64,000 bases of DNA from Eurosta solidaginis (taxonomy: Eukaryota; Arthropoda; Insecta; Diptera; Tephritidae): contig NC_090320.1 in assembly GCF_040869045.1 (NCBI RefSeq), positions 252,588,978 to 252,652,977 of the forward strand, written 5' to 3'. A program made the translations under genes and the position numbers. Shown one piece after another: positions 1-8,670 of the stretch; position 1 is the stretch's first letter, and each line of letters begins with the position of its first letter. The notes beneath the pieces were generated by a model. The model did not search any database, was not told the DNA's origin, and worked only from the letters and a program-made list of their open reading frames with translations.

Positions 1-180
1 AATCTGGCCAAACTTGGATCTAGGTATTGTAGTAGGTTGAAATTTTATTAACCTATAATCAACTCCGACATAGGCAAAGAGAGCCCTGTATTTTAAGTGC
101 CCACACATGACGCCATCCACCTTTCAATTGCAATGTGTAAACAACGCCTCTAAAAACATCCCTCGGGGACGAACCCTAAT
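1..180 (+). mobile_element. Older CR1/Jockey-like copy, left half (3' coding end)
   Basis: This stretch aligns by eye with the 3' coding end of the younger element (about 3937-4110): the same order of CCGACATA, CACATGAC, TCAATTG and ACGC-TCTAA blocks, with many substitutions. It encodes the remains of the C-terminal zinc-knuckle region. It is interrupted at 180 by the younger element and resumes at 4229. The left end lies outside the window. It is a relic with no coding capacity. Confidence 0.8.
170..180. repeat. Left target-site duplication of the young CR1-like element
   Basis: The 11-mer CGAACCCTAAT lies immediately before the young element. Its partner, CGAACTCTAAT at 4229-4239, has one mismatch. 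Removing the element plus one copy rejoins the older copy continuously against the intact family sequence, which is the strongest support for this duplication. Confidence 0.8.
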
Positions 181-203
181 CGCTTCCCAAGGCAGTCGGT
201 TCT

Positions 204-563
204 ATGTACCGGAGCGACTCGGGATTTTTCCCGACCAAGGACTGTCATTTCAGTGTGACCCCATCTAATATGTTTCGTCCCTCCCACAAATTGTCATCCT
301 CCCAGCAGCTCCTTGCAGCAGGACTGCTCCATATTCTCTTACTCCGGGAAGGCATCGAATCCAATCCGGGTCCGTCTCCTGACCCCGGTCCTGAGAAATG
401 GTTTTGCTGCATCTGCCGGAAAAGAATCTTTTTAGGACGGTCATACTCTGTTATGTGTGTCTCGTGCAAGGGATGGTTGCATCGGACAGGTTGTTCTGGG
501 CTTGATCCCAAAACTCGACGTCCACGTAACTTTTATAAATCTTGTGTGGCTCCTTGCTGTTAA
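204..563 (+). pseudogene. N-terminal part: 2A-like motif plus first PHD-type zinc finger
   Basis: A reading frame of 119 residues. Residues 36-49 are Leu-rich (LLAAGLLHILLL core) and run into GIESNPGP at residues 50-57, matching the 2A translational-recoding signature except for Gly where Asp is usual. Residues 67-98 form a Cys-x2-Cys-x14-Cys-x2-Cys-x4-His-x3-Cys finger (WFCCIC, CVSCKGWLH), a PHD-like fold found in ORF1 or N-terminal regions of CR1-type elements, where nucleic-acid or chromatin binding is presumed. The first ATG (204) is used here; Met23 is an alternative start. The TAA at 561-563 falls where the second finger has CAG, so it is probably an inactivating mutation and not the true end. 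Confidence 0.75.
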
Positions 564-830
564 CGCCCAAGGGCGTCCCGTAGTCTACGCCTAAGCGCCA
601 CCCACTACCTTCCAGCAGCCCCGCTGCCCAGCAAGCCACAACAAAAACCCGCTGCTGCTCACGCCCCACGGCGCCAACAACTCACACAGCTGATACCACT
701 CATAACTACTACCTTCGTAGTAGAGTTGGTAGCAATGCTGAGCATCATCCCCTGCCCCCGTCTTCTCCCCCCTCTTTTCCGGCAGCAATCGTGCAGTTCA
801 GGGAAACAGACTCTTAGTCCCTACCTCCGT

Positions 831-1638
831 TTGCACCGTCTGCCAGCACAGAATATATAGGTTTGCGATATCCGCCCAATGCAGCTCCTGCCTTGGGTGG
901 TGCGACTTTCCTAGATATTCTGGTCTTCGCGACGGCAACCCCCCGACGGGTTTCATCGCGCCATGTTGCCAGGTCGCAAACCCAAATCATCCGGGTGCCC
1001 CAATGCTTGCCCAAGGACGCCCAGTCCCACGGCCACAACAGCAGTTGCGTCCTGGCCTTCCACAACCCAGACGTAGTCACCCGTCACTTACCCCCAGAGT
1101 GGCGACGTCTCCCCTTATGCGTTTCAGATTTCTGCAGTTAAACTGTAATGGACTAACTGGGAAGATTACGGAGATAGTCGATTTCATGAAGCGGCACAAC
1201 ATCCGCATTGCTGCGATTCAAGAGACTAAACTCACAGCAATATCTGCATTGCAGACCTGCTCTGGGTATAATGTCCACAGGAAAGACCGCGAGAGCGGAA
1301 ATGGAGGCGATCTCGCCTTTATCATACACCACTCTGTGCAATATTATATATTGGATCCTGGCATCGACCGCAGGGACAATGTCTTAGAACGTGAAGGCCT
1401 ATTTGTCCGGTCAGGCGATGCAAACCTAGAAATCATCAACATCTACATCCCTCCTGCCACCTGTTGCCCCAGTGGATACCGCCCTAATATCAGGGCCTTA
1501 CTCACTGGCAACAATCGCATTATCTTAGGCGATTTCAATGCCCATCATGATCTATGGCATTCAAACTTGCGGGCGGACAGTAGGGGTGGGATGGTGGCGG
1601 ATCAAATAGAAGAAACGACGCCCCCACACGTATGGTAG
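831..1638 (+). pseudogene. Second PHD-like finger and APE-type endonuclease, N-terminal part
   Basis: The frame opens with a second finger (VCTVC, then CSSCLGWCDF) that parallels the first. The usual His and following Cys are Asp and Tyr, so zinc binding is probably lost. Without a break it runs into an exonuclease-endonuclease-phosphatase domain: FRFLQLNCNGL (about 1126), AAIQETKL with the catalytic Glu (about 1210), NIYIPP (about 1440) and ILGDFNAHHDLWHS (about 1525). This enzyme nicks target DNA to prime reverse transcription. The frame is lost near 1600-1640 through a small deletion. It is joined to the first finger by one frameshift. Confidence 0.85.
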
Positions 1639-2114
1639 GAAGCTGTCACAGCTCGCCAGATATCTCAATCGTGAGCGCAGAACTCGTAAATTGCGCCAAC
1701 TGGCAGCCGATGGTAACATTGGCATCCGACCACCTGCCCATACTTATTTCGCTTGAGCGTACCGCCGACTTCATCGTCACTGAAAAACGCACTTTCATAA
1801 ACTTCAAAAAAGGAAAGTGGGAAGAATATAAATCCTTTACAGACAGCCGCTTTGCTGCCCTCCCTATCCCGACTGATGCCCGCCAAGGGGATCGTGCCTT
1901 CCGTAAGGTCATTAAATCCGCCTCGGCACATTTCATTCCCGCCGGGAGAATTCCCGAAATCTGGCCCCACTTCCCGGCGGAGGCCGTAAACTTAGCGAGA
2001 GAACGTGATCTTATAAGACAGCTTGATCCATGCGACCCTCAAATAAGGGATATAAACCAACGCATCAGATTGCTTGTGGATGAACACAAGCGGGCGAAAT
2101 GGGAGGAGCACTAA
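1632..2114 (+). pseudogene. Endonuclease C-terminal part and linker
   Basis: It continues the endonuclease in another frame. SSPDISIVSAEL at the start and SDHLPILISLE about 100 bases later are the last conserved blocks of the APE-type fold, and SDH carries the catalytic Asp-His pair. The remaining 110 residues are the charged linker between endonuclease and reverse transcriptase usual for this group. The frame is lost after WEEH at 2114. Confidence 0.82.
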
Positions 2115-2210
2115 GAGGTTGTAACCTCTCTACCGGTGTGGGTAAACTTTGGTCCACCGTAAAGTCCCCATCGAATCCGACTAAGCACAAAGACAAAGTT
2201 TCCATCGCCT

Positions 2211-2948
2211 TTGGCGACAAAGTGCTGTCGGACGCGAAAAAATGCGCGAGCGCTTCTGTCGACAATATATACGGTCGACAAAGATAGGCGGAGAGCCAAT
2301 AGACACGCACATGAACACAAATTCAGCGCGTCACCAATCACCATCACCGCTAAAGAGGTTGAGGACGCCATTGGCCGTGCTAAACCATCCAAAGCAATAG
2401 GCCCAGACGGCATAGCCATACCGATGCTTAAAAGCCTAGGGAAAGAGGGTTTCAAATATTTAGCGCATGTCTTCAACCTGTCTCTTTCCACCTTTGTCAT
2501 ACCTGAGAAATGGAAAATGGCCAAGGTGGTCCCACTACTAAAGCCTGGGAAACCAGCTAACACAGGTGAGTCGCATCGTCCGATATCTCTCCTATTGCCA
2601 GTGGCAAAGACGCTTGAAGCCATTTTGCTCCCTCATTTCCAAGCACATTTGCAGCTAGCCCCTCATCAGCATGGCTTCAGAAAACTCCGTAGCACTACCA
2701 CCGCACTAAATGCCATTAGCACCAAGATAAATTGCGGTTTAAATCAATACCCCCACCATAGAACAGTACTCGTAGCGCTAGACCTATCAAAAGCTTTTGA
2801 TTCGGTCAACCATGGCTCGTTACTGCAAGACCTGGAAGGGTCTACCCTCCCCCCATGTCTTAAAAGGTGGACCGAAAATTATCTGGGTGGTCGGCAGGCA
2901 TCGGTGCAATTTAGAAACGAAACATCAAACCCAAGGAGAATTAAATAA
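2211..2948 (+). pseudogene. Reverse transcriptase, fingers and palm
   Basis: Reads through RT motifs in order: AKPSKAIGPDGIAIPMLKSL, PLLKPGKP, HRPISLLLPVAKTLE, QHGFRKLRSTTTAL, and motif A ALDLSKAFDSVNH with the first catalytic Asp. The frame ends just before motif B. The enzyme copies element RNA into DNA at the nicked target. Length and motif spacing fit non-LTR RT. Confidence 0.9.
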
Positions 2949-3699
2949 GGGGTGCCACAGGGTGGTGTCCTATCCCCACTTTTGTTTAATTTCTACATAT
3001 CTAAGCTACCTTCACAAGTAAGTAAGTAAGCTACCTTCACCACCGGAAGGAGTCACAATCGTTTCCTACGCCGATGACTGCACAATAATGGCCACAGGCC
3101 CAGGCCCAAAGATCGATGCGCTATGCAATAAAATAAACGGCTACCTTCCTGATCTCTCCAGTTTTTTCACCTCGCGAAACCTGGCATTATCACCAACTAA
3201 ATCTTCACCGACCTTATTTACAACATGGACGTTCCAAATGTCGACCATTTTGAACATCCACGTCGATGGCACTACGCTACCGACTGTCCTACACACCAAA
3301 ATCTTGGGTGTGACGTTTGATCAGGAACTACATTTTGGTGAGCACGCAGCCGCAATTGTTCCGAGAATTCAGAGCCGTAAAAAAATCCTCAAATCGCTCG
3401 CTGGCAGTACTTGGGGAAAAGATAAAGAAACGCTCATGACTACATACAAAGCAATTAACCAGCCGATTACGTGCTACGCGTCACCCATATGGTCGCCAAG
3501 CCTAAAAGTCACCCACTGGAAGAAACTACAGGCCTGCCAAAATACTGCTCTCAGAATCGCCACGGGCTGTCTTCTTATGTCCCCAGAATACCATCTGCAT
3601 AATGAGGCGAGAATACTCCCCATCAGGGAGAGAAATGAGATGCTGACCAAACAGTTCCTGTTGAATACCCAAAACCTGGGCATCCCAACAGACATCTGA
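2949..3699 (+). pseudogene. Reverse transcriptase motif B, YADD and thumb
   Basis: After a one-base frame change the sequence encodes GVPQGGVLSPLLFNFYISKL (motif B), then YADDCTIMA (motif C, about 3069), followed by the thumb and connection region (ILGVTFDQELHFGEH; YASPIWSPSLK; QNTALRIATG). Around 3000-3040 a short stretch with (AAGT)n and the words CTACCTTCAC is duplicated in tandem, adding an in-frame disturbance upstream of YADD. The frame stops at 3697-3699. Confidence 0.87.
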
Positions 3700-4207
3700 T
3701 TGATGAACCAGCACCGCCTAGGGGCTTAAGGAGTCATCTCCGTAAGCATATTGAGGAAATACGGGACCTGAGAACACAGCCGTATGAAGTTAAAAAACAC
3801 AAGCAGGTCCTTGGTGAACTCCATAAACAGGCCTCGGACCTTTATTCCGGGAATTGCCCGTTGAATCCAGTACTTAACGAAAATTATCCAAAACTCGCGG
3901 AAGAGGAACGCATACTCCCCAGGGAAACGCGTGTCACTCTGGCTCAAGTTCGTTCTGGATACTGTAACAGGTTAAACTCTTGCCTATACAGAATCAACCC
4001 CGACATACAAAATGTGTGCCCCGCTTGCAATGTGTCCCCACATGACACCAACCATCTCTTCAATTGTAATGTGGAATCAACGCTTCTAACACCCCTTTCC
4101 TTATGGTCCACCCCTGTTGAAACGGCAAGTTTCCTTGGACTCCCGTTAGAGGATATTGATGACAATTTGTGATCAGTCGCGGCTATTAGGTGGGGCGAGC
4201 ATTGCTA
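3700..4207 (+). pseudogene. C-terminal zinc-knuckle domain
   Basis: A frame at 3861-4172 carries CPACNVSPHDTNHLFNC, a Cys-x2-Cys-x7-His-x4-Cys knuckle typical of the C-terminus of CR1/Jockey-group polyproteins, then LTPLSLW and FLGLPLEDIDDNL. A TGA at 4170-4172 replaces the codon that is CGT in the older copy. Beyond it the same frame reads SVAAIRWGEHCY and then runs into the tail, so the ancestral stop lies inside or after the microsatellite. Confidence 0.8.
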
Positions 4208-4229
4208 CAACAACAACAACAACAACAAC
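4208..4229 (+). repeat. (CAA)n tail of the young element
   Basis: Seven CAA units directly follow the codon TAC. In the ancestral frame they would encode a run of asparagines. Short simple-repeat tails of this kind replace poly(A) in several non-LTR families. Confidence 0.85.
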
Positions 4230-4345
4230 GAACTCTAATGAAACTGCAATAATTCACTTCAACTGCCGTTAGGTGATAATGGTGAGAATTTGCGTGTAAT
4301 CGCACCTATTGGATGGGCTAAGCACTGCTATGAGAAGAAGAAGAT
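4229..4345 (+). mobile_element. Older CR1/Jockey-like copy, right half with (GAA)n tail
   Basis: Resumes the relic of 1-180. GAAACTGCAA, CTGCCGTTAGG, TTGCGTGTAATC and GGCTAAGCACTGCTAT match GAAACGGCAA, CTCCCGTTAGA and so on in the younger element. It encodes LPLGDNGENLRVIAPIGWAK and then HCY before a short (GAA)n tail at 4333-4344. The left target duplication partner is at 4229-4239. Confidence 0.78.
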
Positions 4346-5202
4346 CGAAATCAATTATTCCACTGCATCAGTGGATATTGCTCCGGATGTTAAAACTAGA
4401 ATGGACTTTAATTGAACAGTAAACCTATCTACCATCAATCTAAAGAGACAACTTTGGAAAACCCAATAATTTCAGTGCAAAATTTTATCACTGCCCTGCC
4501 AGACACCAAGTTTATTAAATCTCTTCCCCTAAATAAAAGAAAAATCTGCTGTACTACCAACTCAAAGAGTGACTGCCTTCCTAGTATATCCTCTATAATG
4601 AACAGTCCTCGGTCCAAAATAATCTACAGAAATTTACCCTTATCAAAAAATTGCTGCGGTACTCCCCTTGTTGATGGATTCTTGTAGAAGGTGCTCAACA
4701 CCGATAGTAAAATATTATTTTAACAGGGCTTACAGTCATTCCACTTGACTCCACTCGCCTATCCAACGTGTTCAGCCCTCAAAATACAGAGAAAAAATTT
4801 ACTGCTGTTAGCACAGCTACGTAACCAATTATTGGGAAGCTACCTGATGCATCTTTGGTACCAAAACGTAGACTAGAAATGGGAACAGATTTCCACTTTG
4901 GGTCGTGCCTCAGTACCCTTTTCTCTCGCCTGAAGCTGACTACAATCAGCTGTAACACCATTGGCCTTTAAAACCATCCAGGTATCACTCGTAGCTCAAA
5001 AGCCGACAATAGTATCCGCAACAAACTCTTTATACTCTAGGAAACCATCTCTCAAAACACAGTGTACGCCTAGAAAATGTTTCTTAATTTCACTAGACCT
5101 CGCCCAAGGATTGAAGTTTTACCAAAGTAGAAGTAACAAATAATTTCGGGATATTTGAAAGAAACTTTATAAAAATATATGATGCGATTAACCTTATAGT
5201 CT
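4346..5202. other. No recognisable feature
   Basis: AT-rich sequence with a 91-codon open frame at 4412-4687 that matches nothing I recognise and has no supporting context. Probably unique or very old repeat DNA. Confidence 0.4.
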
Positions 5203-5497
5203 TTGCTTCTCTTCCAATTTGCGTCGTACTATATTTTCAATTTTCTATATATTGCCTGAACGGAAGCCACATACTTTATGCGTGCTCCGCATGGCAAATG
5301 CAAGGCAGATAAATTTTCACTGATAAGGTGGATAAGGAAGTGACTAAAAATTACTGCCGAGGGGCAAACACGCTTAGATGAACTTTTCGTCCAGTTAAAA
5401 AAATTTTTGATTTTGCTTTGCGCGGGACTTGAGTCTAGGACCTCCGGTGTGGTTGGTGGAGCAAGATATTACCACACCACTGCGGCCGCGGTTTTTG
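5203..5497 (-). mobile_element. Degenerate tRNA-derived SINE
   Basis: A diverged copy, in reverse, of the SINE seen intact at 7320-7687. The blocks CTTCTCTTCCAATTTGCGTC, CTGCCGAGGGGC and the tRNA-like head near 5440-5490 are in the expected order. The B box is damaged. Confidence 0.75.
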
Positions 5498-5564
5498 TCA
5501 CCTGTTAATCAGTCACAACCGATACCTGTTGGGAGTTTTTTTGCATTTAAAAATGCTTATTATT

Positions 5565-6365
5565 TATAAAAGAAATTAAAGTCGAAGTATCGGGTTGTTA
5601 TCACCGAGTTCCCGGCCACTTTGTGATTTTTTTCGACTTGTTACCGATTAATTTGTCATTGATTTTGTTTTGTAAGGATCTGTTTTATGAAAAACCGATG
5701 GGTCATACATAACAAAGAGATAGCACACTGACATCGACAAACTTTCTATAAAAAATTTTTAACTTTTTGATAAAATATCGAAAGCTAGTCAATGAACAAT
5801 TGGTTGGTTAATAAAAACATAAAATACGCCATTAAAAAATTCACAAAACTCTGGTCCCACTTCGATAGATTTTCGATAAAAAACTCGACATTTTTTGAAA
5901 GCTTCTAGACAGATTTTTAATAAATAATCGAATAATTGTCGATTATAAATCAGCCTTCCTTAAGTAACAAATTGATAGCCCTTTTAGCAAAATGATAAAA
6001 TTTAACAGAGCGATAACTTATTTTACATGCCCATTACATTTCGATAACAAATCGATAAAAGGCCGATAAAAATGGGTGAAACTTCTTTAGTAAATCGAGA
6101 AATTTTGACAATAAGTGGATAAGTTTTTGGTAACAAATCAATATTTTTTCGATAGGAAACCTATAACTTGTCAATAAGAAATCGATAACTCATCACTGAC
6201 CTTTGCTATAGATTGAATGTCTGTAAAAAATTGATAACAAATCGATAACTCGTTGTCACCTAGTAGGTAACATACCGATAACAAAGCAAATGTTAAAATG
6301 CCCATAACGCGTTGATAACTCATAAAAAACGTAAACTCTTCGATAACTACCAACATATCGTTTCG
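5565..6365. repeat. CGATA-rich dispersed repeat, block A
   Basis: About 800 bases dominated by irregular copies of the word TTTTCGATAACAAATCGATA and variants, spaced roughly 20-45 bases apart and separated by AT-rich filler. Similar blocks are at 24305-25215, 35821-36475 and 50975-51557, all in the same orientation by eye. It looks like a decayed minisatellite or a dispersed family rich in AATCGATAA. No coding sense. Confidence 0.7.
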
Positions 6366-6745
6366 GTTTCGGCGTCGGCTTTAACTTCAAATCTTTCATT
6401 TCGTCTCCCTACTTAAGTTTTATTCTTTATTTGCCTTTACATGTCTTGCCTGTTGTTGTTGTTGTATTAACGATAAAGTCAATCCTCGAAGGTTTTCGGG
6501 AATGATTAGTAAGAACACATATCTTTTCGGTTTCGGTTTTGACTTCTTATCTTTCCTTTCTCCCCTACTTAAGTTTTTTCCTTTCTTTGCCTTTACATGC
6601 TTTGCCTCTTTTTGCTTTGACGATAAAGTCACTTCTCGAAGGTTTTGGAGAGTGTCATCGACGTTGATGATCCTTTGCCCGTCCATTTCGGAAACGATTA
6701 ATATGAACACAATAACCCTTCTAGGCCACACAAGTATTTTAGCCT
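6360..6745 (-). mobile_element. Tandemly duplicated 3' end of a (CAA)n-tailed retroelement
   Basis: Two direct copies (about 6360-6520 and 6523-6735) share flanking sequence (CTACTTAAGTTTT, TTTGCCTTTACATG) and the retroelement end (ACGATAAAGTCA, CTCGAAGGTTTT). The first keeps TGTTGTTGTTGTTG, the tail seen from the other strand, but lacks about 55 internal bases. The second is fuller. The family is the same as at 12978-13153, 37605-37860 and 48690-48885. Confidence 0.65.
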
Positions 6746-7308
6746 AGCTCATATTTAACTTTTTACATACAGCTGGTTATATAGTATCTAAGTTCACCCG
6801 TACTCCGAAATTGTTGCCAATTAATAGCACTTGGTATGTAAATAAGCGTCCAGGAAGAAATAATTTTCAATTAAAGAAGTCAAAAGTCAACGGCGACACA
6901 AATGATAAATATTATCACCACTCACCACAAGTGAAGACAAGTGTGACAATAAGGAAAGCGGTCACAATGTACGTATAAAATACTTTTGCACCACACACGC
7001 AATAGTGTTGACAATTTGTCAAAACCTAATACCTTAGATACACCTTGCGCTCGAGACTAACCCCAGAACAATGTAACCGGACCTAAATACGCCCACGTAC
7101 ACAAACACATACATAACAGATTGCTTTGTTCAAGTGTTAGACTAGCATTAAATTTACACGCCTATCTTTGCTGGTATACTTGCTTTATCTTTTAGAGTGT
7201 GTGTGTGTGTAGTTTTGTAATTAGCCATTGTCATGGTCCATTTAAATGTTTTGCCTTTGACCTCAAGGGCATGCATATGTTTAGTTAAGCCCATAATTAA
7301 AACTTAGG
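6746..7308. other. No recognisable feature apart from a (GT)n run
   Basis: AT-rich spacer with a short GTGTGTGTGTGT run near 7200. No homology to other parts of the window was seen. Confidence 0.4.
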
Positions 7309-7319
7309 TCATTAAATTG

Positions 7320-7687
7320 CGGCCACCGTGGTGTGATGGTAGCTTGCTCCGCCTATCACACCGTATGCCCTGGGTTCAACTCCCGGGCAAAGCAACATCA
7401 AAATTTTAGAAATAAGGTTTTTCAATTAGAAGAAATTTTTTCTAAGCGGGGTCGCCCCTCGGCAGTGTTTGGCAAGCGCTCCGGGTGTATTTCTGCCATG
7501 AAAAGCTCTCAGTGAAAACTCATCTGCCTTGCAGATGCCGTTCGGAGTCGGCATAAAACATGTAGGTCCCCTCCGGCCAATTTGTAGGGAAAATCAAGAG
7601 GAGCACGACGCAAATTGGAAGAGAAGCTCGGCCTTAGATCTCTTCGGAGGTTATCGCGCCTTATATTTATTTTTTTTTTGTTTTTAT
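7320..7687 (+). mobile_element. Intact tRNA-derived SINE with perfect 11-bp target duplication
   Basis: A 368-bp SINE. A tRNA-like head carries an A box (TGGTGTGATGG) and a perfect B box (GGTTCAACTCC). The body has a SINE-specific region and the end (CTCTTCGGAGGTTATCGCGC) leads to an AT/T-rich tail. It is flanked by identical TCATTAAATTG copies at 7309-7319 and 7688-7698, so it arrived by target-primed reverse transcription and is fairly young. At least six more copies lie in the window. Mobilisation would need a partner LINE; which one is not shown here. Confidence 0.9.
7329..7383 (+). promoter_or_regulatory. Internal Pol III promoter of the SINE (A and B boxes)
   Basis: The A box at 7329-7339 matches TRGYNNARNGG at 10 of 11 positions. 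The B box at 7373-7383 is GGTTCAACTCC, fitting GGTTCRANTCC fully. The 33-base spacing between boxes is normal for tRNA-like genes. Confidence 0.75.
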
Positions 7688-7767
7688 TCATTAAATTGTA
7701 AGAGTGCAGACATTTCATTTGTTTTCACTTGTGGTGTGAGACCAAAGAATTTTACAAATATATTTAT

Positions 7768-8123
7768 GTAAACCAAAGAGATAAATCCAATAAGAGCCGT
7801 CACTCGTTATTTTGTGGAGAGCATCTCGCTGGAAATTGAAAAGATTGATGCCGAATGTTTTCTGAGAGGGACATTTTTAATAGTCTCGCTTTTATCCACG
7901 CCGTGTAGGCCCCTTGTGCAACTGTGATTTTTGGAAAGAGAATTAAATAACATAATTAAATACAGTCGAAAAATGAACAGAAATACCCCACGAAAATGTA
8001 TAGAAGACATTTATAAACATCTCGCCCAAAAAAAAGTAGCGAATACCTCTCAGTATACATCGAGTACATGCCAAAAAAATAACGAGTGACGGCTCTTATT
8101 GTCTTTATCCTCTTTGTGTAAAC
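7768..8123. mobile_element. 356-bp MITE-like element with about 45-bp TIRs
   Basis: The left arm (GTAAACCAAAGAG, then CAATAAGAGCCGTCACTCGT) and the right arm (its near-exact reverse complement, ending CCTCTTTGTGTAAAC) enclose AT-rich DNA without a coding frame. The inner 26 bases of the arms are identical. The family is unknown and no clear target duplication was resolved. Confidence 0.8.
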
Positions 8124-8670
8124 TGCTCCCAGATACTCTTGAGTACACCAGCAGAAACTTACAAATATATTCACACATGCAAAAATAGCTTTTGTTCAAT
8201 TGCAATGTACGCACATAACTTCACACAGAATGTACCGATTTTAAAACGGTTTTTTAAATTTAAAAGCTTAGCTACGTGAGAAGGTACAGTTAATATAATT
8301 TGAATGTATATGTTATAGGTGCGTGGCAAATTGGCAAAATGTAGTAAAAAATCATAAAATTTTTGTTTACACAGCGATAACTCATAAACGGATGGATGGA
8401 TTTAAAAAATTCTACTCTTCAGTAAAACTTTGAAATATTTACCTTCGATCTGCATCAAAAAAAATACTTGATTCCTTTCTCATATCAGCCAAATTGTTTA
8501 AACAAAAGTAACATTTTTACCAAAAAATGCGCGTGTGTTGTTTTTCGCTGTGAACTATGCGCGCTAATTGCTTTTGAGTGAGGCATGATGCGACACAATC
8601 ATATGTACATTTACAGCATTCGCTGCGTTATTTAACTTCGGGTGTAGGTTTATAGGTATGTATGGATGTA
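8124..8670. other. No recognisable feature
   Basis: AT-rich sequence without useful frames or clear repeats. A short part near 8380-8420 has a GGATGGATGGA run. Confidence 0.35.

Larger units (their letters stand above)
181..4228 (+). mobile_element. Full-length CR1/Jockey-like non-LTR retrotransposon, inactivated
   Basis: A complete retrotransposon of about 4.05 kb bounded by an 11-bp target duplication. Domain order is a 5' leader, an N-terminal peptide with a 2A-like motif, two PHD-like zinc fingers, an APE-type endonuclease, a reverse transcriptase, a C-terminal Cys-His knuckle and a (CAA)n tail. The parts read as one original polyprotein frame. A TAA after the first finger, frameshifts near 760-830, 1600, 2115-2210 and 2945, and a TGA at 4170 break it. 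The single-ORF PHD-EN-RT plan fits CR1/L2/Ingi-like or I/Jockey-group elements; the clade assignment is tentative. It cannot make its own machinery as it stands. Confidence 0.88.

Noticed and set aside
6420..6731. 103-codon minus frame with Lys- and Gln-rich ends
   Set aside because: It reads through a duplicated retroelement 3' end; QQQQ comes from the (CAA)n tail.
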